Assembly (NCBI GenBank): GCA_016720855.1 | Contig: JADKJU010000002.1 | Coordinates: 744,001 to 808,000 of the forward strand | Length of the DNA: 64,000 nt | Reading direction: 5' to 3' | Source: Betaproteobacteria bacterium | GTDB lineage: Bacteria > Pseudomonadota > Gammaproteobacteria > Burkholderiales > Usitatibacteraceae | Part shown: positions 41,508 through 49,764 of the stretch, piece after piece | Position numbering within the stretch: position 1 is the first letter of the stretch | Layout of the letters: each line of letters opens with the position of its first letter | Position numbers and translations under genes: made by a program | The notes under the pieces: generated by a model | Told to the model about the DNA's origin: nothing | Databases searched by the model: none | Seen by the model: only the letters and a program-made list of their open reading frames with translations

Positions 41508-42620
41508 TCAGCGCCGCGCCGACCGGGCGGCCACCGTGAATACGTCGAGCATCCGCGCCACCATACGCTCGTCGCCGAAGCGCCGCAGCGCCGCGTCGCG
41601 GGCGCGGGAGCCGAGCTCGCGGCGAAGGCCCGCGTCGGCAAGCAGGGTCTCGATCGCCGTCCGGAGCGCGGCGGCGTCCTGCGGGGCGACGAGGCGGCCG
41701 GTGTCGCCGTCCTGCACGATCTCGCCGATGCTGCCCACGGGCGTGGTCACGACCGCAAGCCCGCAGGCCATCGCCTGCATGAGCGCCTGCGGCACGCCCT
41801 CGTTGGCGTAGGAGGGCAGGCAGAAGAGGTCGAGGGCGCGCATCCACGGCGCCACGTCGGCCTGGTTCCCCGCGAAGCGCACGCGCCCGGCGATGGCCAA
41901 TGCCTTCGCCTGGGCTTCGAGCGCCTCGCGCTGCGGCCCGTCGCCCACCACGACGAGGCGTGCCGTGCGGTCGGCAAGGCCCGCGAACGCCTCGAGGAGG
42001 TAACGATGGCCCTTCCAGCTGCGCAGCGTGGCGACGATCCCGATCAGTACGCCCTCCGGATCGAGGCCGAGGCAAGATCGCGCGCGGGCCGCGTCGCCGG
42101 GGGTGAAGCGCTCCAGGTCGATGCCGGTGGGAATGGACACCACGCGATCCGGGTTCACGCCGGTCTCCTCGATCACCTGGAGGCGAAGGCGCTCGCCGGT
42201 GGTCACGATGCTTTGCGTCGCATCCCGGAAGAGCCAGCGGTTTGCGAAGTTGCGCGGCACGGGCGCGGAAATGTGCCGGGTCCGCACGATCGGCGGCGCC
42301 CGTTGCAGGCAGCAGGTCGCGACTGCGGCGAGCCAGCTGTCGGTGGAACTGTGCGTGTTGATCACGTCGAAGCCGCGGTTGCGCACGAGCCCCATCATGC
42401 CGCGCAGCCCCGCAACGGACTTCCGGGCGATGGGTATCGCGATCGCCTCGACGCCGTACTCCGGCGCCTGCCTGAGAATGCGCGACTGCGCCGGCGCCGC
42501 GATCGCCACCTCGTGGCCGAGCCGGGCAACGCCGCGCGCCTCGGTGAGCACGCGGATCTCCTGCCCACCCCAGCCGAGCGAGGACTCGGTGTGCAGGATG
42601 CGGAGCTTGTCGGCGCCCAA
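41508..42620 (-). CDS. Family 4 glycosyltransferase
   Basis: This protein of 370 residues is a GT-B retaining glycosyltransferase. The N-terminal half has HTESSLGWGGQEIRVLTEA and NTHSSTDSWLAA. The C-terminal half has the Arg-x4-Lys region ATLRSWKGHRYLLEAF, GDGPQREALEA, and the E-x7-E motif in YANEGVPQALMQAMACGL. It probably builds LPS core or a surface glycan. The apparent start is TTG at 42620, just after the msbA stop; no ATG or GTG is available near the conserved N-terminus. Confidence 0.87.
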   Translation of the reverse strand: MGADKLRILHTESSLGWGGQEIRVLTEARGVARLGHEVAIAAPAQSRILRQAPEYGVEAIAIPIARKSVAGLRGMMGLVRNRGFDVINTHSSTDSWLAAVATCCLQRAPPIVRTRHISAPVPRNFANRWLFRDATQSIVTTGERLRLQVIEETGVNPDRVVSIPTGIDLERFTPGDAARARSCLGLDPEGVLIGIVATLRSWKGHRYLLEAFAGLADRTARLVVVGDGPQREALEAQAKALAIAGRVRFAGNQADVAPWMRALDLFCLPSYANEGVPQALMQAMACGLAVVTTPVGSIGEIVQDGDTGRLVAPQDAAALRTAIETLLADAGLRRELGSRARDAALRRFGDERMVARMLDVFTVAARSARR

Positions 42621-42623
42621 GCG

Positions 42624-44372
42624 CTACGCCCCGGCGAACTGGAGGCGGTGCAATCCCGCGTAGATGCCGCCGGCCGCGATGAGGTCGGCGTGCGCGCCTT
42701 CCTCGACGATGCGCCCCTGCGCGAGGACCACGATCCGGTCGGCGTTCTCGACGGTGGACAGGCGGTGCGCGATCACGATCGTGGTGCGCCCCTGCATCAG
42801 CGTCTCCAGGGCCGCCTGCACGGCGCGCTCGCTTTCGGTGTCGAGCGCGGAGGTGGCTTCGTCGAGCAGCAGGATCGGCGCGTCCTTCAGGATCGCGCGC
42901 GCGATCGCGATCCGCTGGCGCTGCCCCCCGGAGAGCTTGGCGCCGTTCTCGCCAATCTGAGTGGCGAGCCCCTGCGGCAGCTCGCGGATGAATTCCATGG
43001 CGTGCGCGGCCTCGGCGGCGCGCACGATGTCGGCCTCGGCCGCGCTCTCGCGCTGCCCGTAGGCGATGTTGGCCGCGACGGTGTCGTTGAAGAGCACCAC
43101 CTGCTGCGACACGAGCGCGATCTGTTGCCTCAGGCTCTCGAGGGTGAGCGCCTCGAGCGGATGCCCGTCCAGCGTGATGCGCCCGGCCGTCGGGTGATAG
43201 AAGCGCGGCAGCAGGTGCACGAGGCTCGACTTGCCGCTGCCCGACGCCCCCACCAGAGCGACCGTCTCGCCGGGGCGGATGTCCAGCGTGATGCCGTCGA
43301 TCGCCGGGTGCGTGCCCGTGCGGTAGGTGAGCGAGACGCCCTCGAAGCGCACGGCGCCCTCGGCGCGGCCCAGGACCACGGTGCCGCGATCTTCCTCGGG
43401 CTTTTCGTCCACCAGGCCGAAGACGCTCTCGCACGCGGCGAGCCCGCGCTGCAGGTGCTCGTTCACGCCGGTCAGTCGCTTCAGGGGCTGCAGCAGCATG
43501 CCGGTGGCGGCGAGGAACTCGACGAAGTGGCCGATGTCCGTTTTTCCCTCGAACGCCTGGCCGGCGGCGAGGTAGATGATGACGGCCACCGCGATGGAGA
43601 GGAAGAACTGCGAGATCGGCACCGTGGCCGCCGCGGCCGCGGACTGCTTCATGTTGAAGCGGCGGATCAGCTGCGCGGCCTTGTCGAAGCGCTCGCGCTC
43701 GTAGGCCTGGCCGCCGAAGACGCGCACCACGCGCTGGTTGCTGATCGATTCGTCCAGCACCTCGGCCACGCCGCCGATGGCCTTCTGGCTCGCGCGGCTC
43801 ATGTCCCGCAGGCGCTTGCTGAAGTAGCGCACGGCGAGAAGGACCGGCGGCACCACCGCGAAGGTGATGAGCGTGAGCCGCCAGTTGGACCAGAGCAGGA
43901 TCGCGAGCAGCGCGATGATGGTGATCGTGTCGCGCACCAGGGTTGCCAGCACGCTGGTGGAGGCCGAGGCGATCTGCGTCACGTCGTGCGTGAACCGCGA
44001 GACCAGGCGCGCGGTGGTGACCTCGTCGAAGAACGCCGGCGGAAGCCGCAGCACGTTGGCGAACATCGCGGCGCGCAGGTCGAGGATGACCTTGTTGTTC
44101 ACCCACTGGATGAGGTACCCGGAGGAAAAGCTCGCGAGACCGCTCACCAGGAAGACGGCGACCACGGCCAGCGGCAGGAGGATCGCCAGGTCGCGGTTTC
44201 GGTTCACGAACAGCTCGTTCACCATCGGGCCCGTGAGCTTCACGAGCGCGGCGTCGGAGAGCCCGCCCACGATCATGGCCGCGATGGCGCCGAAGAGCGC
44301 GGCCCGGTAGGGCCACACGTGCTTGAGGAGCCGGGCGTAAAGCGTGCGGCCGTCGGGCTGCGTGGCGGTCAT
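42624..44372 (-). CDS. msbA: Lipid A export ABC transporter MsbA
   Basis: This 582-residue half-transporter, the same length as E. coli MsbA, flips lipid A-core across the inner membrane. Six helices (about 20-310) are followed by the ATPase domain with Walker A GASGSGKSS, signature LSGGQRQRI, Walker B ILLLDEATSALD and switch His in VIAHRLSTVENAD. The membrane part shows NNKVILDLRAAMFANVLRLP. The start at 44372 fits the family. It is embedded among LPS glycosyltransferase genes, which supports the lipid A role over drug export. Confidence 0.95.
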   Translation of the reverse strand: MTATQPDGRTLYARLLKHVWPYRAALFGAIAAMIVGGLSDAALVKLTGPMVNELFVNRNRDLAILLPLAVVAVFLVSGLASFSSGYLIQWVNNKVILDLRAAMFANVLRLPPAFFDEVTTARLVSRFTHDVTQIASASTSVLATLVRDTITIIALLAILLWSNWRLTLITFAVVPPVLLAVRYFSKRLRDMSRASQKAIGGVAEVLDESISNQRVVRVFGGQAYERERFDKAAQLIRRFNMKQSAAAAATVPISQFFLSIAVAVIIYLAAGQAFEGKTDIGHFVEFLAATGMLLQPLKRLTGVNEHLQRGLAACESVFGLVDEKPEEDRGTVVLGRAEGAVRFEGVSLTYRTGTHPAIDGITLDIRPGETVALVGASGSGKSSLVHLLPRFYHPTAGRITLDGHPLEALTLESLRQQIALVSQQVVLFNDTVAANIAYGQRESAAEADIVRAAEAAHAMEFIRELPQGLATQIGENGAKLSGGQRQRIAIARAILKDAPILLLDEATSALDTESERAVQAALETLMQGRTTIVIAHRLSTVENADRIVVLAQGRIVEEGAHADLIAAGGIYAGLHRLQFAGA

Positions 44373-44379
44373 GGCGGCA

Positions 44380-45543
44380 TTATCCCAGTTTGCCCGCCAG
44401 GAGCCTTTCATAGAGGGCGAGGTACTCGCGGCCCATCGCCTCGGGGGTGAACGGCGCCACGGCGTCGCGGGCGGCCGAACCCAGGCGCCGGGCCGTCGCC
44501 GGATCGAGGCGGTCGAGGCAGAGCGCCAGCCCCTCCACGTCCAGCGCGTCGCGCACGAACCCGGTCTCGCCCTCGCGGACGATTTCCGCCGCGCCGCACT
44601 TCGTGCTCGTCACCAGGGGCAGGCCGGCCGCCATCGCCTCGAGCGCGGCGTTGGGAAACGGGTCGTAGAGCGTCGGCAGCACGAAGGCGTCCGCGGCCGC
44701 GAGGTACGGGCGCACGTCCGACACGCCTCCCACGAATCGCACCCGCGCGGCGATGCCCAGCCGCGTAGCGAGCGAACGGTACCGCGCGGCATGCTTGTCC
44801 TTGCCCGCGACGATCGCCCAGGCCGGGTCCCGCCGCCGGGCAAGGGCCGAGAGGAACGGGCCCAAGCCCTTGCGCTCGAACCCGGAACCCACGAAGGCGA
44901 ATACCGCCGCGTCGTGCGGGATGCCGACCTGCTGGCGGACGGCGGAGCCGAATTCCTGCCGCAGGCCGGGGTGAAAGCGCGCGCCGTCCACGCAATTGCG
45001 GATGAGGACGAGTGTTTCCGCCGGCGTCGGGAAGCGCTTCGCGATCTCCTCGCGCACCATCTCCGAATTGCAGATCACGGCCTTCAGGCGCGGGGAAGCG
45101 AAGAGCTCGCGTTCGGCGGCGAGCAGGTAGCGGTGGTGCGCGGAGAGCGAGGTGGCCAGGCGCGCCAGGGGCGACTGGATTCGCGCGCGCTGCGCCAGCC
45201 ACTCGGCGTGCACGCCGTCGCCGGCGCGGTAAACGTCGCAGCAGGCGATGCGCTCGTGGGACTGCACGAGGTCGAAGCGGCGCCTGGCCAGCTCCGCGCA
45301 CACGGCGCGCGCAAAACCGCGATCGCGCCAGAGGCTGCCGAGGAAGAACGGGTCGAGGACGATGGCGCTGCCGTCGCTGTCGGGCCAGCGGCGCGTGACG
45401 AGCGTGAGGCAGGCGCCCTGCGCACCGAGCGCGGCGATGGCCGACTGCACGAAGCGCTCGGCGCCGCCAAACGCGTCGAAGCGGCTGCGCACCAGCGCCA
45501 CGCGGGGGCCGCTCGCGCCTCGCCCCCGGGTCGTCGGGCTCAC
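44380..45543 (-). CDS. Family 4 glycosyltransferase, WaaG-like
   Basis: This protein of 387 residues resembles the LPS core glucosyltransferase WaaG. It has VALVRSRFDAFGGAERFVQS near the N-terminus, CDVYRAGDGVHAEWLAQRA (a WaaG-type block), then FVGSGFERKGLGPFLSALAR and the donor-binding YDPFPNAALEAMAAGLPL. It should transfer a hexose to the inner-core heptose. It starts with GTG overlapping the stop of the heptosyltransferase gene (GTGA), so both are co-translated; msbA follows after seven bases. Confidence 0.87.
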   Translation of the reverse strand: MSPTTRGRGASGPRVALVRSRFDAFGGAERFVQSAIAALGAQGACLTLVTRRWPDSDGSAIVLDPFFLGSLWRDRGFARAVCAELARRRFDLVQSHERIACCDVYRAGDGVHAEWLAQRARIQSPLARLATSLSAHHRYLLAAERELFASPRLKAVICNSEMVREEIAKRFPTPAETLVLIRNCVDGARFHPGLRQEFGSAVRQQVGIPHDAAVFAFVGSGFERKGLGPFLSALARRRDPAWAIVAGKDKHAARYRSLATRLGIAARVRFVGGVSDVRPYLAAADAFVLPTLYDPFPNAALEAMAAGLPLVTSTKCGAAEIVREGETGFVRDALDVEGLALCLDRLDPATARRLGSAARDAVAPFTPEAMGREYLALYERLLAGKLG

Positions 45544-46616
45544 GGCTGCGCGAGGAGCTCGTTGATCGCCGAGTGCACCCGATCGACCGGCAATTGCGTG
45601 AGGCACTCGCTCACCTTGCTGCCTCCGCACCCGTCGTTGCCGCATGGCCGGCAGGAGTGCCCGCTCTCGACGACGCGATGCGGCACCATCCACGGACCCC
45701 ACTGGTGCTCGCCGCTGGGGCCGAAGAGCGCGACCACCGGCGTGCCCATTGCCGCGGCGATGTGCATGGGCGCGGAGTCCACGCCGACGAAGAGCCGCGC
45801 GCGGGCCGCGAGCGCGCCCATCTCGCGCAGGGTGAGCTGCCCCGACAGGTCCGTCACGGCCACGCCGGCGCGATCGAGGATCCGCTTCACGATGGCCTGC
45901 TCTCGCGCGGTGGGGGCGCCAGTGAGCGCGAGGCGATGGCCGTCCCGCACGAGGCGCTGCAGGAGTTCGGCGTTGCGCTCGTCGGTCCAGGCCTTGAAGA
46001 GCCAGCGCGAGGTGGGGTGGATGTGCAGGAAACCCTTGTGCGCCAGGCCGTGATGCGCGAGGAGGGCATCCACCCTGGCCTCTGCCTCGGGCCCGGGCAC
46101 CATGACCAGGCGCTTCTCGTCCTCCCCGGGGTACACCCCCATGCGGCGCAAGGCATCGAGGTTCGATTCCACCGTGTGCCGGGGCGTCGCCCTGGGGAGC
46201 GCATAGCGATGCGAAAAGCAGGTGTTCCACAGCCAGCCCGCGCGCGCAGGCGCGACCGACCAGCGCGGGCGCAGCAATTGCACGAGCCAGGCGCCACGCC
46301 AGTGGTCAGTGAGGTGGATGATGAGCTGGTAGCGGCGCTCGCGAAGCTGCGAAAGAAGGGCGGCCTCCCGCCGAGCCTGCAGGAGGAGCCCCTGGCGCTT
46401 CCATTCGCGGTCGATCGTGTGGATGCGCGAGACCGCCGGATGCCCCGTCAGCATGTCGCGCGTGTCGGCATACACCAGGGCATCGATCTCGGCTTGCGGC
46501 GCGCGCGCCGCCAGGACGCGCAGGACGGGGGAGGCGAGCAGCACGTCGCCGTGGTGGCGAAGCTTCACCACCAGAGCGCGCCGCAGGGAGTCGATGCCGA
46601 TCGGGTCGGGGACCAT
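45540..46616 (-). CDS. waaQ: LPS heptosyltransferase III-like (RfaQ/WaaQ)
   Basis: This 358-residue GT-B enzyme of family 9 has RRALVVKLRHHGDVLLASPVL at the start. HIHPTSRWLFKAWTDERNAEL and RLFVGVDSAPMHIAAAMGTP, with the nucleotide-heptose-binding Asp-Ser-Ala-Pro-Met-His, follow. The late GPSGEHQWGPW and CGNDGCGGS are typical of heptosyltransferase III (RfaQ). It adds heptose to the LPS inner core. It is the first gene of the LPS run; 60 bases separate it from btuB. Confidence 0.9.
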   Translation of the reverse strand: MVPDPIGIDSLRRALVVKLRHHGDVLLASPVLRVLAARAPQAEIDALVYADTRDMLTGHPAVSRIHTIDREWKRQGLLLQARREAALLSQLRERRYQLIIHLTDHWRGAWLVQLLRPRWSVAPARAGWLWNTCFSHRYALPRATPRHTVESNLDALRRMGVYPGEDEKRLVMVPGPEAEARVDALLAHHGLAHKGFLHIHPTSRWLFKAWTDERNAELLQRLVRDGHRLALTGAPTAREQAIVKRILDRAGVAVTDLSGQLTLREMGALAARARLFVGVDSAPMHIAAAMGTPVVALFGPSGEHQWGPWMVPHRVVESGHSCRPCGNDGCGGSKVSECLTQLPVDRVHSAINELLAQP

Positions 46617-46676
46617 GGGTGCCAGATTAGCAGCCGGCCCCGGCCCGGGGAAGGCGGATCCCCGGCGACCGGGCGC

Positions 46677-48527
46677 TCAGAAGGCCTCGTAGCGGAAGTT
46701 GAGCATGATGGCGCGTCGCGGCGCGTCGTACCCCACCGTGTTCTCGTATCGCTTGTCGAAAAGGTTCGAGGCGACCAGCTCGAGCGTCCAGTTCTTGTCG
46801 GCCGAGTAGCGCAAGGTCGCGTCGGCGATGCCGTAGCCGGGCAGACGCGAGGCCGGCGCCTCGTCGGTCGAGTCGTACCTTTCGCTGCTTGCGGTGACGC
46901 CGCCGGCAACGTACCAGGACCCCATCGAGCGTGAGGCCTCCAGGCGCCCGAAGCGCTCGGCGCGGCCCGGGAGCTGGGCGCCGGTGTCTTCGTTGCGCGG
47001 CTTCTGGAACGCGGCCATGGCCTTCACGCGCGTGCCCATGACCTCGCCCTCGACGACGGCCTCGATGCCCTTCGTGCGCGCGTTTTGCACGTTCTGCATC
47101 GTCGGATAGACGTAGGTGATGAGGTCCTCGATGCGGTTGTCGAACCACGTGAGCCGCCAGCCCAGGGCCGACTTCGCCTCGCTGCGTATGCCGATCTCCA
47201 GGCTCTTGCTGGTCTCCGGCCGCAGGTCGGGATTGGGCACGTAGTAGTCGGACGATGGGGCGTACAGGTCGAAGAAGGTCGGCGCGCGAAAGCCGCGGCC
47301 GAAAGTCGTCGTGACGAGGCCCACGCCCTGCCACGCCGACCCCAGGCTCACCGCGCCCGTGGTGCGCCCGCCGAACTGGTCGTCGTCGTCGTGGCGAACG
47401 GAGGCTTCCAGCCGCTGGCCCTGCCACGATTCGTTGAGCGCCACCCACGCGGACCTGGTTTCGCGGTGCGTCTGCGTGAAGGTGCTCGAGGAGATGACGC
47501 GCTGGCGCAGCCCCTCCATCGCGGCGATCAAAGTACCGGCCGGCGTGGCGAACTCGTTCACCCAGGAGGCCTGGTCCTGCCGGGTCTCGAAGTTGGCTGG
47601 ATCGAAACCCTCGATGGAGAACTTGTCGCTGCCCTCGCCGAACGTGAGGCGGCTGGTCCACCACGGGGTGTAGGCCATCCCGGAGCTCACGCTCGCGCCG
47701 GCGAGCGTCTGCACGTTGCGGTCGCTGGCGAACTGGCCCTGCGCATCGGGGCAGCCGTCGAAGCGCGTGCGTCCCTGGCTCGCGAAGCCGTTGAAGGAGA
47801 GCGTCTCGGTCGCCGTGAGCCGGTTCACGATCCGCAGGTTCGCGAACCCGTTGCTGTAGGGGTCGCGGTCGGGGTCGTGACACCAGGCGCGGTCGTTGGT
47901 CGCGCTGGGCGCATCCACGGAGCGGCCTCCCGCCGAGAACGAGACGGTGGTCGCGCCCTCGGTCGCCGTGAAGCCTCCCGAGAGACGCCCGTCCGAATTG
48001 GTGCCGTAGCCCGCGGCGGCGAAGAGGCGCGGTTTCGTCGAGGCGCGCGTGAAGATCTGCACGACGCCCCCGATCGCGTCGGCTCCGTAAAGGCTGGAGA
48101 GCGGGCCCTTCACCACCTCGATGCGCTCGATGAGGTCGAGCGGGATGTTCTCGATGGAGGTCGTGCCCACCGTGGCCGATCCGACGCGCAGGCCGTCGAT
48201 CAGCACGAGCGTCTGCCCGGCGTTGGCGCCCCGCAGGAAGAGGCCGGCTGGCTGGCCCGGGCCGCCGGTGCCGCGGTATTCGACGAGGGCCTGGCGTTGC
48301 AGCAGCTCGGCAACGGTCACGGGGCCGGCGCGGTCGATGTCATCGCGCGTGATCACCTCGATGTCGCGCAGGGCGTCGCCGGCGCGTTGCGGGGTGCGGG
48401 TGGCGGTGATGACGATCGAATCGAGCGGCTGGAATGCGAGCGTGAGTGCTTGCGTTGGAGCCGCCTGCTGGGCGTGGGCGCCAAAGGCCATCGCGACGGC
48501 AAGGCCGGCGAGTAGCTGGGCTTTCAT
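46677..48527 (-). CDS. btuB: TonB-dependent vitamin B12 receptor BtuB
   Basis: This 616-residue outer-membrane receptor has a signal peptide (about 1-19, ending AHAQ) and a TonB-box-like DSIVITATRT. The plug domain (about 45-165) contains LLQRQALVEYRGTGGPGQ and ERIEVVKGPLSSLYGADAIGG. A beta-barrel follows and ends in Phe (LNFRYEAF), as usual for outer-membrane proteins. A cobalamin riboswitch lies immediately upstream, which supports B12 as the substrate. AAGGAAT precedes the ATG. Confidence 0.95.
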   Translation of the reverse strand: MKAQLLAGLAVAMAFGAHAQQAAPTQALTLAFQPLDSIVITATRTPQRAGDALRDIEVITRDDIDRAGPVTVAELLQRQALVEYRGTGGPGQPAGLFLRGANAGQTLVLIDGLRVGSATVGTTSIENIPLDLIERIEVVKGPLSSLYGADAIGGVVQIFTRASTKPRLFAAAGYGTNSDGRLSGGFTATEGATTVSFSAGGRSVDAPSATNDRAWCHDPDRDPYSNGFANLRIVNRLTATETLSFNGFASQGRTRFDGCPDAQGQFASDRNVQTLAGASVSSGMAYTPWWTSRLTFGEGSDKFSIEGFDPANFETRQDQASWVNEFATPAGTLIAAMEGLRQRVISSSTFTQTHRETRSAWVALNESWQGQRLEASVRHDDDDQFGGRTTGAVSLGSAWQGVGLVTTTFGRGFRAPTFFDLYAPSSDYYVPNPDLRPETSKSLEIGIRSEAKSALGWRLTWFDNRIEDLITYVYPTMQNVQNARTKGIEAVVEGEVMGTRVKAMAAFQKPRNEDTGAQLPGRAERFGRLEASRSMGSWYVAGGVTASSERYDSTDEAPASRLPGYGIADATLRYSADKNWTLELVASNLFDKRYENTVGYDAPRRAIMLNFRYEAF

Positions 48528-48584
48528 GGGGATTCCTTCAGTTCGCGAGCGTAGCGTCCCCGCAGGCTCGCAATGTTGATCCAC

Positions 48585-48765
48585 CCGTTAACGGGGTCCT
48601 TTGCCATCGGGCCGGTCTCCGGGCTCGCCAGACTTGACCACCGCCTTCCCGCGGCCGTGAAGGCCGCAGTGGCTGGGAGGGGGTCCACACTGACTTACCG
48701 TTGCGGGGGCAGCGCCGGCATTTCACCGGCTTCCCGTACACCCGAGGGCAGTGGCCATGATACGC
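48585..48765 (-). ncRNA. Cobalamin riboswitch upstream of btuB
   Basis: On the minus strand the region has the conserved elements of the AdoCbl/cobalamin riboswitch: GGGAAGCCGGTGAAATGCCG, then the B12 box GCTGCCCCCGCAACGGTAAG (48696-48715), a variable arm with GCGGCCTTCACGGCCGC, and the closing AGCCCGGAGACCGGCC near 48612-48627. It ends close to a palindrome CCCGTTAACGGG (48584-48595), about 60 bases before the btuB start, which may take part in the switch that hides the ribosome binding site. B12 should reduce BtuB synthesis. The outer limits are approximate. Confidence 0.93.
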
Positions 48766-48827
48766 CGGGAGCCGGATCGGCGCCTACGGTTACATTCGAA
48801 ACCACTTTCAAAATAAGGGCTTACACA

Positions 48828-48856
48828 TTGACTTGGAACCATTTTTCCAATAGGGT
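48828..48856 (+). promoter_or_regulatory. Promoter with palindromic spacer before the zapA operon
   Basis: TTGACT (48828-48833), a 17-base spacer and TAGGGT (48851-48856) form a good sigma70 promoter. The expected transcription start (about 48862-48864) coincides with the ATG at 48863, so the mRNA may be leaderless. The spacer carries an inverted repeat TTGGAA-N6-TTCCAA (48833-48850), a possible operator. AGGG at 48852-48855 could alternatively serve as a ribosome binding site on a transcript begun further upstream. Confidence 0.5.
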
Positions 48857-48862
48857 TCGCAC

Positions 48863-49063
48863 ATGGATTCCGAGCTTTCCGCCCTCGAAGCCAAGGTCGA
48901 ACAGACTGTCGCGCAACTGAAGCAGTTGCGGGAAGAAGGGCGCGATCTTCGCCAGCAACTGGCCGCCCGCGCCGATGAAAACGTGCGCCTGACGGAGAAG
49001 CTTGCCGCGGCGAAAGTGCGCATCGAGGCGCTGCTCAAGCAGATTCCCGAGTCCGAACCGTGA
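48863..49063 (+). CDS. TIGR02449-like small coiled-coil protein
   Basis: This 66-residue protein is almost entirely a coiled coil: heptads run through LEAKVEQTVAQLKQLREEGR and LRQQLAARADENVRLTEKLA. It resembles the TIGR02449 family (ZapB-like), found just upstream of zapA in many beta- and gammaproteobacteria, and may act with ZapA at the division ring. That role is inferred from position and shape. Its stop overlaps the GTG start of zapA. Confidence 0.85.
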   Translation: MDSELSALEAKVEQTVAQLKQLREEGRDLRQQLAARADENVRLTEKLAAAKVRIEALLKQIPESEP

Positions 49064-49398
49064 GCGCCGACGAAGCGAAGGCCCGCGACAAGGGGCTCAC
49101 GATCCAGATCCTGGGGCGCGAGTTTCGCGTGGCCTGCCCGGAGGGCGAGGAAAAGCAGCTGCAGTCCTCCGTCGATTTCCTGAACGATCGCATGCGGGCG
49201 CTGCGCGACACCGGCAGAATCACCGGAAACGAGCGCATCGCGATCATGGCGGCGCTCAACATCGCGCACGAGTTCCTCGCGCACAAGCCGGCCAAGGCGA
49301 CGTCTTCCGTTGACGGTGCGGACTTTCGGCGTAGAATCGCCTTGATGCAGGAGACGCTGGATTCGGCGCTCGCCGTCGACCAGGACAAGCTCTTCTAG
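49060..49398 (+). CDS. zapA: Cell division protein ZapA
   Basis: This 112-residue protein stabilises FtsZ filaments. The N-terminal globular part has TIQILGREFRVACPEGEEKQL, followed by the family's SSVDFLNDRMRALRDTGRIT and ERIAIMAALNIAHEFL, then a C-terminal coiled coil. The GTG start overlaps the stop of the coiled-coil gene (GTGA). A small hairpin GCGGCG...CGCCGC (49398-49415) begins in its stop codon, and 6S RNA follows, the classical arrangement. Confidence 0.94.
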   Translation: MSADEAKARDKGLTIQILGREFRVACPEGEEKQLQSSVDFLNDRMRALRDTGRITGNERIAIMAALNIAHEFLAHKPAKATSSVDGADFRRRIALMQETLDSALAVDQDKLF

Positions 49399-49432
49399 CG
49401 GCGCAAAAACGCCGCGTGACCGGCCTGCCGGG

Positions 49433-49606
49433 TTTCCTGCGGTGTTCGTCCGGGCTTACATCTTCGAGCCGATAAATTGGTAAGCATGGACGCCCGCCCC
49501 ATGAGTGCTATTGTGCGCGTCCCATGCGGATGTACCTGCGGCACTCGGTAGGCGACCGCCTTGGACCCTTGGGTTCGAGTGCAGCCCGGGCGAACACCGC
49601 AGGAAA
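49433..49606 (+). ncRNA. ssrS: 6S RNA
   Basis: This RNA gene of 174 bases lies directly downstream of zapA, the conserved place for 6S RNA in proteobacteria. The ends (49433-49456 and 49583-49606) pair over 24 bases with a single G-U pair, beginning TTTCCTGCGGTGTTCG and ending CGAACACCGCAGGAAA. The middle has the usual less-paired bubble. 6S RNA mimics an open promoter and holds the sigma70 RNA polymerase in stationary phase. The ends are inferred from the closing stem. An EVE-domain gene follows rather than the more common fau/ygfA. Confidence 0.92.
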
Positions 49607-49619
49607 TGAGATCAGGGGG

Positions 49620-49754
49620 AATGGGGTCAGGTTGCTTTGCACACGCCACGAGCCTCGGCCTCGCGGGGCGATGAGTGAAGCAACCTGACCCCATTGCCTT
49701 TCGCCACCGGCCCCGGTCTCGCCGAACGACGAGTTGAAGCAACCTGACCGCATT
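49620..49754. repeat. REP-like repeats (GGGGTC family), three copies
   Basis: AATGGGGTCAGGTTGCTT (49620-49637) is inverted perfectly as AAGCAACCTGACCCCATT (49678-49695). A third copy with one change, AAGCAACCTGACCGCATT, lies at 49737-49754 in the same direction as the second, 59 bases on. The third copy ends ten bases before the ATG of the EVE gene. The inner sequence between the first two (GCCTCGGCCTCGCGGGGC) can form a weak hairpin. Confidence 0.85.
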
Positions 49755-49764
49755 GCCTTTGCGA

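Noticed and set aside
40918..44316. A 1132-codon open frame through the msbA and glycosyltransferase genes
   Set aside because: Only its last part (from 41475) encodes a recognisable protein, the methyltransferase; the rest is an out-of-frame reading of msbA and the GT4 gene.
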